Assembly (NCBI GenBank): GCA_028023455.1 | Contig: JAQFVV010000158.1 | Location: 1 to 64,000 of the forward strand | DNA length: 64,000 nucleotides | Origin: Epiperipatus broadwayi | Taxonomy: Eukaryota > Onychophora > Udeonychophora > Euonychophora > Peripatidae | Direction of reading: 5' to 3' | Shown: positions 11,636-24,046 of the stretch, in pieces | Numbering within the stretch: the stretch's first letter is position 1 | How the letters are laid out: every line of letters starts with the position of its first letter | Position numbers and translations under genes: made by a program | Notes under the pieces: model-generated | Seen by the model: only the letters and a program-made list of their open reading frames with translations | What the model was told of the DNA's origin: nothing | Database searches by the model: none

Positions 11636-11784
11636 ACTTTCAGTTGTTCAACAGTGATTTTCTTTCCTACTCATCTTGCTTGTCCGTTTGTTTCTAAAGA
11701 ATGTGCCATTGCATATAAAGATGGACTAATTGATTTATCACCTCTTGCAGACAAACTGTGGGTAGTAAATCGCTTTACAGATAA
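11636..11784 (+). CDS. IGF2R: Receptor exon 2 in window: MRH repeat junction with DLSPL motif
   Basis: The acceptor tatattttcag precedes and gtaagt follows this 149-base exon; it enters in phase 0 and leaves two bases (AA) of a codon. It encodes TFSCSTVIFF...HLACP, the closing strand of one MRH repeat, then C-A-I-A-Y-K-D-G-L-I-D-L-S-P-L and LWVVNRFTD, the opening of the next. C-x10-A-C-P spacing is identical to that in exon 5, and DLSPL is the family signature at a repeat start. The open frame extends upstream past the acceptor, but that part does not resemble the family and is intron. The next exon in the transcript is 29.4 kb away at 41220. Confidence 0.9.
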
Positions 11785-11989
11785 GTAAGTAGCACTTTAT
11801 ATTTTATCATTAAATTTTTCTTTAGAATTAAATAATATTTAATAAATAAGTGATTCACTTCAAAATTTGTATTCAAGTGTTTCTGCAAGACTCATTGAAT
11901 GTAATTCATGCCTACCCATTATCAGAAAAAATTTGTTAAGCTGCTGATATTATGCCACAAGTAAATAAAGAAAACCTTTAATAAACAAC

Positions 11990-12430
11990 AAAAGAACCAT
12001 CAAAAGAAAAAACAATTATTGGTACTCTTGTGTATTCATACATTCCAAAAATAGCAGACAAATTAAGGAAAATCTGCTATCATTATAACATCAGAACAGC
12101 CTTCAAGAGCCATACTACATTACAAGGAATTCTAACATCTACAAAGCCTAAACTTGAAATGCTGAAAAGAAAAAACTGCATCTATGAAATTCCTTGTGAA
12201 TGTGGAAGAACATATATTGGTGAGACCAGTCATCCCATTGAAAAGCATTTGTAAGAACAAACTGGTGATTAGAAGAGAGAAAGCAGATGTGTCTAAAGTA
12301 GCAGACCATGTATGTGCCAATAAACACATGTTCAATTGGGAAAATATAACAATATTGGATCGAGAAGAAAAGATACAAAGAAGAAAATTTAAAGAAGCTG
12401 CTCACATTACAGTAAACCTAGTGTAACTTT
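11990..12430 (+). pseudogene. Penelope-like element fragment: GIY-YIG endonuclease
   Basis: Two overlapping plus-strand frames, 12030-12254 and 12184-12426, make up the C-terminal endonuclease of a Penelope-like retroelement. The first reads YIPKIADKLRKI and then IYEIPCECGRTYIGET, the Y-x-I-x-C-x-C-G...YIG core of this GIY-YIG group. The second continues with A-D-H-V-C-A-N-K-H and ILDREE, conserved downstream blocks of the same domain. The switch near 12240-12255 shows a one-base frameshift. The endonuclease nicks DNA for target-primed reverse transcription in these elements. No reverse transcriptase remains upstream, so this is a truncated copy. Confidence 0.8.
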
Positions 12431-12531
12431 ACATAATGTATGGAAACCACTAATCAACTTTGCTTTTAGAAAAAAGTGGAGAAATTAGGAGGAACCTCAT
12501 AGATAAGTATATGAAATTTCTACTGATTGTT

Positions 12532-12773
12532 GCCTTTGGCAAGATGGCTCACTTGGTTAGAGCATTACCTTAAACTTCAATACTCAAGAATCTAAGTGTC
12601 CATATTCGAATCCCATGCTGGTACTGTCACTGGTAATACCTCTTGAAACATTGTGCATATACTAATCTGTTTGATGTGCTATTACTAACAGTTGAATGCA
12701 TTTGGAATATTTAAATAAAGTTAAATTTTCTAAAGACATTCAGTATGCATAAGAGATTATGGAAATAGTCCAA
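12532..12773 (+). mobile_element. tRNA-derived SINE, copy 2
   Basis: Same family as the copy at 11188: gcctttggcaagatggctcac start, A box TGGCTCACTTGGTTAGAGC, B box ATTCGAATCCC, then atgctggtactgtcactggt and the tail ggaaatagtcca. The A box is closer to a canonical tRNA than in copy 1. It begins about 100 bases after the Penelope-type fragment ends. Confidence 0.78.
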
Positions 12774-15700
12774 TATAAAAATACAACTAGAACACTGTCA
12801 TCACAAACCTTCAGGCAAACAAAATGTCTGTGGGCTTGTTTTAAACTAATGTATTTATTAATAGTCCTATAGTGCAGATTTCTTGGGGGCTTTCATAAAT
12901 TTATAAAATCTACTTAGGAATAATTTCAGTCAAGAAAATCAAGTAAATTGGATTCTAAAACTAATAAATAACTTGAGCACTGATGCTAATATAGATATTT
13001 GAAGATTTTTGGATCTTACAAAACTTATACAGAAACCTACTTATGAACAATTTAAATTAACAAAACAAGTAGATAAGATTCTAAAGCTAATAGAAGTATT
13101 CATAGGAATTTAAAATGTTATATAGAAAAAAATTGGTCATTTATTCAACAACAAACTGTTGCTTCAATTGATTACAACATAAAGCAAGCAAGGGCTGATA
13201 AAAGTTTAGGGAATTAAACTGAATATAAATAATGAAGCTGATAAAACTCAAATTTATAAAACATTACTCATCTGTTATTGATAATGATAATTATTTATGT
13301 AACAATTGGAAAATTGCTGTTAGAAAAAAATTTTCTGAGAAAGAAAATTATAGGCGCAAAGGAATATGTAAATAATGTAACAAAGTTATGTCAAAAGCAC
13401 TTTTGAAATCAAACACTATTGCATGTTTGGATTGCAATTCAGCAATACATAGATAGCTTAATTTAAAAGGCATTAAAATTCATCAAAGAAAATGGAATTA
13501 CATCTAAAATCTATTGCTTTTAAATAGGTTTTTTTAACTAAAAATTGAATAATCACACCATCATTTGACAAGAAATGAGTTAGGCATGATTTTATATTTA
13601 TAAGTCTATGTGATGAGCCCAGTCACATTTACAAAACAAAGATTTTTATATAGATACCAAGAATCACCGGGATGAGATTCATTATTTCCCAGTCAAAACA
13701 TTCTAAAAGTTCCCTTTACTATAATTTACTTGGAACTCTTAAACTGGGAACTCTGAGATAATTCTTTTAAGATATTTTATTTCCTTGATGATGATTTTCT
13801 TAAATCATTGACTAGTGAATTTGAGTTTGCTTTTAAATGCTATGTGCATATCTTTAGTCATGTAAAAAAAAATTATTATTCAAGATTATAATTCTGCATC
13901 CAGTCTCCAGTCTTGACCTAAAGACAATATTAAATATATTTTTGGCAACAAAAAACTATAGCTAGCTACCTTTAATAAATGTTACACTTTATCTAGCTCT
14001 AGTATAGAAAATCTCTTCAAAATGACAAAATGATTTACTTTTTAATTTATATCCTCTACTACTGTGAAAGTATTAAATACTTCAAATGTCACTCATCATT
14101 TTCCTGAATATATTAAATATTGAAAATAAGAATCTTAACTTCAAGTTTATAAAAGTTTGCTTATTACCATATAGTTTTACAATTTTCACATCCACTCAAC
14201 ATTTCTATATATATATTTTCATAGTGACCATTCTGTTTGCAACAGTCTTAACTCTATCTTAATTTCTGACTGCATCAAGATAACTTCATTCTTATCAGTA
14301 TATCATTCTCCACATCTGTATTATACTACTTATTAACTGTCTTTTCGGCACACTTTATATTAGCTGCATCTTAAAACCACTCTTGCTAGTAGTCCAAAAT
14401 TATTATAGTTTTTGAAGAAGCAATATTTGTCAATTATACTGATTTGTTAGGTTGCATTGTGCTTTTAAACTAATTATTATACCTGAAATTCTCTCAAGAT
14501 AATACAAAATAAAAGTGCAGTTTCTATTGGCAATAGGAAATGAATCGGAATCAATATATTCTTTGATGTTAAAAACATCTATGAGTTATTCTGGTGCCTC
14601 CCTAGGATAGATTGATGGTACTAGCTCACTAGCTAAGTGTATTCACAAAACACATATCTCTATCACTATACAAAATGTATTCACCAGTACCAGGAACAAC
14701 ACCACATATTCAAAGCTTTCAAGAAATAAATTTTTAAAAAAGGAGTTATTGTTCATGAGAAAAAAAGAAAAGCAAAATTTGTAAATAAAATATGGAATAC
14801 TTGAAAGTTAACATATATGATCATTTTTTTATATAGTCAAATAAACATTATCAAACAAGCATTAAAAGAAATTCCTACATTTATTGCAGATGTGAGAAAA
14901 ATGTTATTGAATTTTAAACAAAATATTAACAAAATTCTAATGGTCATCTAGTTAGCAAATATACAAATGTCTACCCATCCAGTTTAAACTCCATAATGTA
15001 GAGAGATGCTATTATTGAGTATAAGTAAATCAATGTACAAAAAAATATGAGACTGGCATTAACAAAATAATACCTATCAAGTCTGGGTATGAATGGCTAT
15101 TATAGATAGAAATAGAAAGAAACATCCCAAAGTGTATGTTGAACTTTATTTAAAGGACAACTCAGAATAATGTAATTTAGGTCACCTTGTACCAACTTTT
15201 TCAATAATATGTACATTAAATATACTGAAAAGGAACTTTCTGGTTTTATTAGGAGATTGTCAAAAAGTGAAGGCCCATATGAAAATAGCATTTCTACTGA
15301 AATTTTTAAAAAGAATAAAAAATACTTTTCTATACATTTATTATCTGATGCTAAAATAAATGATTGCTATAACTACATTTACGATAGAATATCTTACTTG
15401 TTAATATATCAAGAAAGGTAGGTTTTCATGATTTATTCTAGAATGCTTTAGACATTTGCTGAATGGTTCTTACTAAAGTACAAAGTAGATTCTAAAATGA
15501 GTGTTCAATCTTTGACATGATTTTACTTTCTCAATTCCAATAAAAGTGAATAGATCACTCATTATAATTTTTATTTAATGAGTAAAGTACTTTACAAGTG
15601 CTAGAACTTTAATACATTTTATGTTTGCTCGGACTAATTTTGTTTTTCCATGGAAGTATGAAAATTACCATTTGGTTTGATGATGATTCATAAAAATTTT

Positions 15701-16044
15701 GAAGTCACTTAGGTTACATTTTAGACTTTCCTTGAATCTGCTTTATGTTTATGCTTTATGAATTCAACATCACAATTGGTGATGTTTTCATTTACACTAG
15801 ATCTGATGTCTTATTTCACAACTTAGAGCATTTTTTAATGATATTGCAGCTCTTGTGGTTCACAATGAGGGCCTCTTGGAATTGTACTTTTATAACAAGG
15901 CAGAATATAATGTAATGATATACATATTTGCCATTACATCACTTTCAAATAAAAATGGAAAAGATCTATAAATAAAATCACCCACGAATAGAAATAGATA
16001 TATATAAAAAAAAATCAATAAAAATTTTATTTAAATTAATATAT
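12774..16044. other. Intron 2, no gene supported
   Basis: AT-rich sequence without a supported gene. Two weak points: at about 13370-13452 a stop-interrupted plus frame spaces cysteines as C-x-x-C...C-x-x-C-x4-H, reminiscent of zinc-binding modules in retroelement ORF1 proteins; and a 70-codon frame at 15209-15418 followed by gtaggt looks exon-like but matches no part of the receptor and breaks its reading phase. Confidence 0.5.
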
Positions 16045-17905
16045 ATAATGCATAGGTGGAAAACTAATTATTTAAAGTTAAAAATCTAAAACAAGATTGA
16101 TATTAATATAAAATAATAAATAAGAAAAAATCTAAAACAAGATTGATATTAATATAAAATAATAAATAAGAAAGCTGTTAATTAGTTAAAGTTAAAAGCT
16201 ATTATTAATCTTAGAATGGAAATGATTTTCTAAATAGCAAACAGGCCTTTGGGCATTTAACCGATTGTTAATTAGATAAGAGATCGATTAAAAGATATTA
16301 GTGATAAAATTTTGAGTTCCCGTGCTAAAGAAAGCTGACCAATAATGATGTGAATGAATATATGGTTCACAGAGAAAAAATCATCATCGCCAGTAGGAAC
16401 AGTGTCAAGCTAGGCAAGATTGATACTTGGAATTTGATGATAAGAAATTCAAAATGATATAAAAAGCAAAAAAACTTTTGCTAGATTTGGATTGCTCTTG
16501 CTGATTGTATGTTATTTAAACATTTTATACATGTATTGCGGATTTCCAAAATGTAGGGGTCATGCAATAAATTATGTTTCCCTTATTTGCACCAGCTGAG
16601 GTGGCCTCCAGAGTGATGGTTCCCAGAATATGGCAAACAACAGACTTGTCTTCTTGAGAACAATATTAATATGAGATGGAAGGATCTTCAAATGGAGTTG
16701 TGTGATGTATCAAGGATCACAAAGTCAGAATCCAAAAATTTGATACTATGGAAAGTTGTTTTAAATGAAATAAGAACTAATTTTAAGCGTTACTTAACTT
16801 TTAAAAGAAATCTCTTATCTGAATAAATAAAATTTTTAATTATATATATATATATATGTTTGCTACTATTTCCATTCTCATTAATTTTATTTAAATTAAT
16901 AAATTTAAAATAGGTGCAAATAGCTGCATAGATTCATAAGATTATGTTAGTCTAAGTTTGTTAATTTTGGATTAATTGCTTTGTAATATGAATTGGTGCT
17001 AGTGGCAGATGCATGTTTTATGTTAATGTAATCTGGGTACACATATTGGATACTCATTCCATTGTGCTGTGTTAGCATATAGGACATAATACCCACCTGA
17101 ATGCATGGCCAAAATGGTAGCCATTACATTGTCAATGGTCATAGATGTATTTCCTATGCCATGGTTGAGACAGTAATCCAGCAAAGACAGCTATCTCCAT
17201 TTATAGAGCATCTCTTTTATCTTTGTTTTGTATCACTAATTGAGCAGTGGATTGTTCCTGCCTATTGGTGAAATTTATTAATGATCATGGGGAAGATGTT
17301 TATTTCTTCCCACCGTGATCCATTATTTCTCTAATGATATCATGCTACAGATGTAAATTCCTATCAGCATGATTGTGTTGTGCTAACACTCTCATTTTGC
17401 ATTGATCACATCGGTATATCAGTAAGCTGGTGTTGGTTTGGATGCAAACTTTTAGTCTTGTGTTAAAAGAGTTGGGTTATTTAAATGTAAATTCTATGTA
17501 GCATATTTAAGCTTAGTAAAATATTAAAATTGTATTAAATCTATTAAATGTACCCATCTGTACATAAAATTTAAATCAAATATATTTAATAGTTAATTTA
17601 ATCTTTATATGTTTGTATTAATGTGTATGTGCATAATAATAAAATGTTTTGTTTAATTAAATTTTTGTAGTAACTTATTGTATATATTTTTATTAATAAT
17701 GTTTTAAAAATCAAGAATTAGAAATTTTAAATAAATAGTGTGATATTTTAAGCTCAGCTTCTTCGTGAGCTAGTGACTGGGACTTTCGATTAGATAAAAG
17801 TTGAACCTCACACATATGTATCTGCCGCCTTTATAAATTTTCGAGGTTTGAATAGCCTAGTGGTACTCTGGCATGACAGATAAGTTTGTGAAGTTCTGTT
17901 GAGCG
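16045..17905 (+). repeat. Unclassified 1.9-kb repeat, copy A
   Basis: Starts ataatgcatag and ends near gaagttctgttga. It matches 19624-21013 joined to 30709-31176 along its full length, with shared landmarks such as ttgggcattt, gcaagattgat, cagctgagg, gcatggccaaaat and tttgaatagcctagtgg. No coding frame. A 46-base segment beginning aaaatctaaaacaagattg is tandemly duplicated at about 16081-16172. Near the 3' end TAGCCTAGTGG resembles a polymerase III A box. It could be an old LTR or a non-autonomous element. Confidence 0.7.
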
Positions 17906-18270
17906 TAATTATTAGCTACTCTAGTAAAAAAAAAAAAAAAATTATAATGAATATTTTTTGTTTATATTAAAGTTATAGATTAGAATGTAGATGTAAAAGT
18001 ATTGCCAGAATGTAAATTGTGCAAATATGCATACACATGAGAAAGGAAACTTGTAAAATATAATATATATAAAAAAGTAATTTTAGAAAGTCTTATTAAT
18101 AAAGTAATAAAAAAGGATGGAAATTGGTAACTGAATGGGAGGCACATGCTCAGCTGATGTAAAGATGAGGGAGAATAGATTTAAAAATTTTTGTGTATAA
18201 TGACTAAAAAAAAATCTACTAACCCTAAGTAAATTATTTTTTAAAAAATTCTTTTGTTTTTGAGGAAGTT
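17906..18270. other. Spacer between repeat copy A and the RTE copy
   Basis: Contains a 17-base A-run at about 17925-17941 directly after repeat copy A and AT-rich sequence with no coding signal. Confidence 0.5.
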
Positions 18271-18272
18271 CG

Positions 18273-19547
18273 GTGATATGTAATGGTATGCATATATATA
18301 AATTAATAAAAAATTTATTTAAACTAAGGAAGAATGCAGTAATAATATTAATATTTAAAAAAGATGATAAAGAAGATATTAGAAATTACAGACCTATCAG
18401 CCTTTTATCAGTTTTATATAAAATTTTTACCAAGATAATTACTACTCGTCTACAGAGAACATTGGATTTCCACCAACCAAGAGAACAAGCCGGATTTAAA
18501 AGTGGTTTTAGTACAGTAGATCATTTCCCATTATGCTTAGGATTTGTAGATTATGAAAAGGCATTTGATTCTATAAACATTTCTTCAGTGATTAAAGCAT
18601 TAGATCATCAAGGTATAGATCCAGGATATTGTCATATTTTAAAGAATATTTATAAAAATGTAACAGCAACAATTAGATTACATAATGACACTGGGAAAGT
18701 CAACATTGAGAAAGGTGTAAGACAAGGTGACTCCATATCTCCAAAACTTTTTACAGCAGTGCTGCATGAAGTATTTTGTGGATTAAAATGGGAAACTAAA
18801 GGAGTGAAAGTAAATGGTGATTATTTAAGTCATTTAGATTTCGCAGATGATGTAGTTGTTTTTGCAAATAATGCTTCAGAGCTGCAGGAAATGTTGCAGG
18901 AATTATCAGATGAAAGTAGGAAAATAGGATTAAAGATTAATGTTAAAAAGACTAAAGTAATGTTTAATCGATTTGCTCAAAATATGAAAATAAAGATTGA
19001 TTATGATGAATTAGAAGAAGTTAACAGTTACAAATACCTTGGTCAGATTATTAATACAGATGGAAACATAGTGGAGGAAATTAATCATAGAATTAAACTT
19101 GGTTGGAGTGCTTTTGGTAGAAATAACTTGATACTAAAAGGAAATATGCCTATGTGTTTGAAAAGGAAGGTTTTTAACAAATGTGTTTTACCAGTTCTTA
19201 CTTATGGATCTGAGACTTGGACACTTAATAGAAGAGCAATTCAGAGACTTCAGACCACTCAAAGAAGTATGGAGAGATGTATGTTGGGAGTAACAAGAAG
19301 AGATCGTAAACGCAATGTATGGGTAAGAGAACAAACAGGTGTTACTGACCTCATTGAAAAAATTAAAAGATTGAAGTGGAGTTGGGCTGGACATATTGCT
19401 AGAAGAGATGATAATAGATGGACAATTGAAATTTTAAACTGGATTCCAAGAGATTGTAAAAGACCCAGAAAGAGACCACATGTGAGATGGATGGATGAAA
19501 TAAGAAAGTGTGCAGGGGTGATGTGGAGAAGAGAAGCTAAAGATTGA
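18273..19547 (+). CDS. RTE-type LINE reverse transcriptase, copy 2 (open, 5'-truncated)
   Basis: A 424-residue open frame, the most intact LINE frame in the window and the only RTE copy in the sense orientation. It has NYRPISLLSVLYKIFTKII (about residues 38-56), motif A around FVDYEKAFDS (91-100), motif B GVRQGDSISP (148-157), motif C FADD (190-193), the SYKYLGQIIN block, and the C-terminal GSETWTLNRRAIQR and WAGHIARRDDNRWT blocks typical of RTE elements. The endonuclease half is absent. Compared with copy 4, 15 codons are missing in frame at about 18524, just before motif A. The stop comes about 22 codons early, at a position where copy 3 has an arginine codon. Sequence continues to a (GAT)n 3' end at about 19622. 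Confidence 0.88.
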   Translation: MICNGMHIYKLIKNLFKLRKNAVIILIFKKDDKEDIRNYRPISLLSVLYKIFTKIITTRLQRTLDFHQPREQAGFKSGFSTVDHFPLCLGFVDYEKAFDSINISSVIKALDHQGIDPGYCHILKNIYKNVTATIRLHNDTGKVNIEKGVRQGDSISPKLFTAVLHEVFCGLKWETKGVKVNGDYLSHLDFADDVVVFANNASELQEMLQELSDESRKIGLKINVKKTKVMFNRFAQNMKIKIDYDELEEVNSYKYLGQIINTDGNIVEEINHRIKLGWSAFGRNNLILKGNMPMCLKRKVFNKCVLPVLTYGSETWTLNRRAIQRLQTTQRSMERCMLGVTRRDRKRNVWVREQTGVTDLIEKIKRLKWSWAGHIARRDDNRWTIEILNWIPRDCKRPRKRPHVRWMDEIRKCAGVMWRREAKD

Positions 19548-19622
19548 AGAAGATGGATTAAACTTGGAGAGACCTTCATCCTGCAGTGGATTGATAATGG
19601 TTGATAATGATGATGATGATGA
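18280..19622 (+). mobile_element. RTE-type LINE, copy 2
   Basis: Extent of the sense RTE copy, from the truncated reverse transcriptase start to the tandem gatgatgatgat tail. A short 3' tandem repeat instead of poly-A is characteristic of the RTE clade. The tail abuts repeat copy B directly. Confidence 0.8.
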
Positions 19623-19623
19623 T

Positions 19624-21013
19624 ATAATGCATAGATAGCAAGCTAATTATATAATTATTTAAAGTTAACAATCTTTAATATATAAGAATTTTTTAAAAAG
19701 CTGTTAATTAGGTAAAGTTAAAAGCTATTTTTAATTTTAGAAAAAAAATGATTTTCTAAATCGCAAACAAGCCCTTGGGCATTTGACCGATTGCTAGTCA
19801 GATAAGAAATCGATTAAAAAATACTAGTGACGAAATTTTGAGTTTCCACTCTAAAGAAAGCTGTCGATAAACAATGCGAATGAATACACAGTCCACAGAG
19901 AAAAATCATCATCGCCAATAAAAACAATGCCAAACCAGGCAAGATTGATCCTGGAATTCGATGATAAGAATTTCATAATGATATAAAAATCAAAAAAGAA
20001 AACTTTTACTAGATTTGAATTGCTCTTGCTGATTGTGTGTTATTTAAACATTTTATACATGTATTGTGGATTTCCATAATTTAGGGGTAACACAATACAT
20101 TACATTTCTCATATTTGCATCAGCTGAGGCAGCCTCCAGAGTGATGGTTCCTGGAATGAAGTAAAAGACAGAGTTGTCTTCTTGAGAACAATATTAATAT
20201 GAAATGGAAGGATCTTTGAATGGAGTTGTGTGACGTATCAAGGATCACAAAGTCGGAGTTCAAAAATTTGGTGCCATGGAAATTATGAACTTTTGTTTTA
20301 AATGAAATATGAACTTTAATTATATAATACAATTTTTTTTCAAATATTAATTTTAAGCATCATTTAACTTTTAAAAGAAATCTCTTATCTGACTAAGTAA
20401 AATTTGAAATTATTTTATTTATGTATATTTGCTACTATTTTCGGTCTCATTAATTTCATTTAAATTAATAAATTTAAAATAGGTGTAAATGGCTGCATAG
20501 CTTTGTAAGATTATGTTAAAGTTTGTTAATTTTGGGTTAACTGTTTTGTAGTTGAATCAGTGCTGGTGGAAAGATGTATGGATGTTTTATGTCAATGTAA
20601 TCTAGGTAGGTGCATTGGATACTCATTTCCCTGTGTCGTGTTATCATATAGACATAATACCCACTTGAATGCATGGCCAAAATAGTACCCATCGCATTTG
20701 TCAATGATCATAGATATATTTCCTACACCATTGATTTTTTCTTATACTCTGGTTGGGACAATAAGCTGGCAAAGACTGCTATCTTCATTTATAGAGCATC
20801 TCTTTCATCTTTGTTTTGTATCACTAATTGGGCAGTGGATTGTTCCTGCCTGTTGGTGAAATTTATTAACGATTATAGGGAAGATGTTTATTCCTTCCCA
20901 CCATGATTCATTATGTCTTTAATGATATCATGCTACAGACATAAATTCCTGTCAGCATGATTGTATTATGCTAACATTCTCATTTTGCATTGATCACATT
21001 GGTATATCAATAA
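19624..21013 (+). repeat. 1.9-kb repeat, copy B, 5' part
   Basis: Same sequence family as 16045-17905, starting ataatgcatag. It breaks at tatatcaataa, where the large LTR element has inserted; the remainder resumes at 30709. Confidence 0.8.
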
Positions 21014-24000
21014 TGTGCCAGTCAAAACATGCTTATCCATCTAACACGAGCTGGAACTCACAAAATGTACTTCAAACCCAGTCAAGCCCGAGATTTAGGT
21101 CAGGGACCAGCCTGGATTCGAACCCACTCTCCAAGCACCAGATCTAACACCCAATGGATAACATAACAATGGTAGCACACGAGATTTAATTCTTCATCCG
21201 GCCCACTAGCAAATCGGAGAAAACAATAAGACTCATGGACTTAAACATATATATAAACAACTTAAATACTAGACATTCCACAGATAAAATCTAACATATT
21301 TAAATAATAGGGGCTTTACTAATGAATACTTATGGGCAATTAGTGAATTGGATTGATTTAATAATGAGACAGAAACTGATATATGATGAATTAAAATATA
21401 TTTATTGACAATTGTTGTTGGCAAAGTTTTTTTTAAAGATTTCTTTATTTTTGGCAAATAGGTTTGTGGCTATGATTCAATGGAGCCAAATATCCTGCTA
21501 TACAACTAATCACTACATTAACTTATTTGTTATGTCCTTTTATAATCAGTTCGAGTGGCTCTTTTACGTAAAATCAAACCAAGTCTGGAGTGAAACTTAA
21601 TACATCTTAATTATAATAAATTTATTTTAACTATGGGCTTTTAAAGCGTCCCAGATAGCTTAAGATCGAACGGGTTTTCAAGAATGCTTCGGATCAACGC
21701 CGAAGACTGCATATTAGGGAGGGAGAGTTGGCTATAACGATTTTACTAATACGCTAGGCACAAGTAAAATATAATAATAAAGTGGCTCTGCGGATGGAAG
21801 AATAGTTTTAGGGTTTTTGTGACAAACAACGGTTTACCCAAGAACCGGTCGTCATGCTGCTAATGGGGAACCTTTATTTGGTTCAGAGGCGGGGGACTTA
21901 CGTGCTAATCTGGCCCGTAGCTCAGACTTCGCTACTGCACTACCCATAAGAGAAGATGTGCTGGCAACGCCGTGGCTCCATCTTATATATGTATAAAAAA
22001 AACAGCACAACGAGGAAATCTAAATAAGTTTCACATCCGCCAAGCCGAAGGATATTATAAATTAAATATCATATATTAAATGAACACCAGTTTATCAGCT
22101 TGATCAAAAGAGCCAACTCTTCTGTAGCATGAGAAATATGTATATGCTACTGACGGGAATATATACCTACAAACTTTACTTTATCCCGTTCAATCTCTTT
22201 AGTTATCTATAACTACTAAACTTTTAAAAGGTGGAAAAGTATATTTAATAAGGGACTTACGAATACTTAACTAAAAAAATATACTTATAATTACACTCCA
22301 GGCTAGTTTAATCTTTAGTAACATAATAAATAAAGGTTGAAAAGCCACATTTTATATTTATATTAATTAATTTATTAAGTGAAAAAATATGAATTTGGGT
22401 TTCGAAACAGCGCACGAAATGACGCTATATAAATAATTTAAATTTATATGTTTAAAAACATATTCTATAATTAAATGCACGCCGTTTCGAAACATAGGCA
22501 TAACTAATAATAATTAAAATAAGCAAAAGAAAAGCAAAATATAACTGCAGTGATTAAATTATATAGCAAAACATTAATTAACACAGAAATTTACAAAAGT
22601 ATTTCATATTATAGAATTTAAAGATTATTTGAAAAACAATTTAGACAGTTTACACTATTGAATTAAGGAAAAATTAGCAAAAAGTATTTCATTTAAATAT
22701 TATTTCAGAAACAATTTAGCGAGAAAGTTCAATGATATGGTTAGCTAACCTGTTTTGAAGAAACAATGACTGTTTTTGAAATTTACAGAGCTCTGCGATT
22801 TTAAATATTAAAACAGTTCTCCTGTAGATGGGCTAGGGAGATATTCGAAACTGGAATGAAGGTGAATTCTTGGGCGGCTTATGGCATCTTCTAATTTAGT
22901 TGGGAGACGATTTTTAAAATAGTGTTTGCTGGACTGAAGTTGGAACGAAGGCAAATAAATTATTTTTACGGCTTATGGCATCTTCAAATTTAGTTGGTGT
23001 AAGCTTGGTTGTTCCTTTGGCATTTGATGGATTGAACTAGGCGTTCCATCACGGGAATTGCAGCAATTCTTGCCTGACTTTAGCCAGACATGGTAAAATT
23101 AAACAATTTTGACTTCTGATGTTAACTCTCTTCAAAAGCAAGATGGATTCTCCCTTCCCGCTTAAAATAAGGCCTATTTATATCCTTCTACTAAACTTTA
23201 ACACCTTTCTGGAATTTCGTAAACCTCGGGACCAATTGACTTTTAATTAAAGCAAAATAATATAATTCAATTTCTACAACAACTGATAAAATCTCCGAGG
23301 TGTTATATTTAATTTCCTTAAAAAATGTATCAAAATATATAAACTATATAATTTGATTCATTTTCATTAATTAAATTCCTTTTCAGGTGTTATTACTTAG
23401 CAGAAGGAACGGTATTCTGATTTAATGAAAAAGTCTTTTGTTGCAAACAAAAATCAATCAGAAAACAGATTTTACTTTTTTACCCGGGTGTGTCACTAAT
23501 TGATATCTTGTTTACAAAAATTCTCATTTTTTAATTGCGAACAGATAATTCTTATTTTATAAAACTAAATAACTTTTAACATATTTGTTTATTAAAAAAA
23601 AAAGCAAATTTAAAGAAAATACTTGTTTCAACTATATATGTAAAACATTAAATCAGAAAACCGTTAAATAAATTAAAGAAAACATTTACATTACTTTTAT
23701 TTAAACTTAAATATATATGAATCATTTTGCCGTTATTCCAAGGTTTAAATTATCCATCCACATACGAATATTATAGCGAAATATAATTAAGAATTGACTG
23801 AAAATTAATAAAACATTTTATAATAAATTATGAGCATTTCTCCGCTATAATTTTATCAAACCTGTCTAATTATAGCGTGTTTTCGTATGTAAATGGATGA
23901 TGCCATTCAAGCGGCCATTATAGCAAAGTTTTCCCGCTCGACTTATATATAACATTTTTACATTAAAAATAGGTTCGAAATTAGTTTAGACGAGTAGGTC

Positions 24001-24046
24001 ATTAGGTTGATGGTGAAACGGAAAGGGATTGGAGATTTCCGTTTCA
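21014..24046 (-). repeat. 3' LTR of the Gag-only element
   Basis: TG...CA ends. Non-coding; includes GC-richer islands (for example 21650-21995) in AT-rich sequence, a distant inverted pair ttcgaaac/gtttcgaa at about 22400 and 22487, and an imperfect inverted pair built on catccacatacgaa (about 23755) and ttcgtatgtaaatggatg (about 23882). The minus strand at about 21107-21175 carries a B-box-like GGTTCGAATCC about 40 bases after TTATCCATTGGGTGTTAG, reminiscent of a tRNA, although the T-stem does not pair. Confidence 0.92.

Noticed and set aside
15209-15421. A 70-codon plus-strand frame ending in a good donor (aaag|gtaggt), possible extra receptor exon
   Set aside because: No receptor motif, and exons 2 and 3 already join in phase with continuous family sequence, leaving no room for an extra exon.
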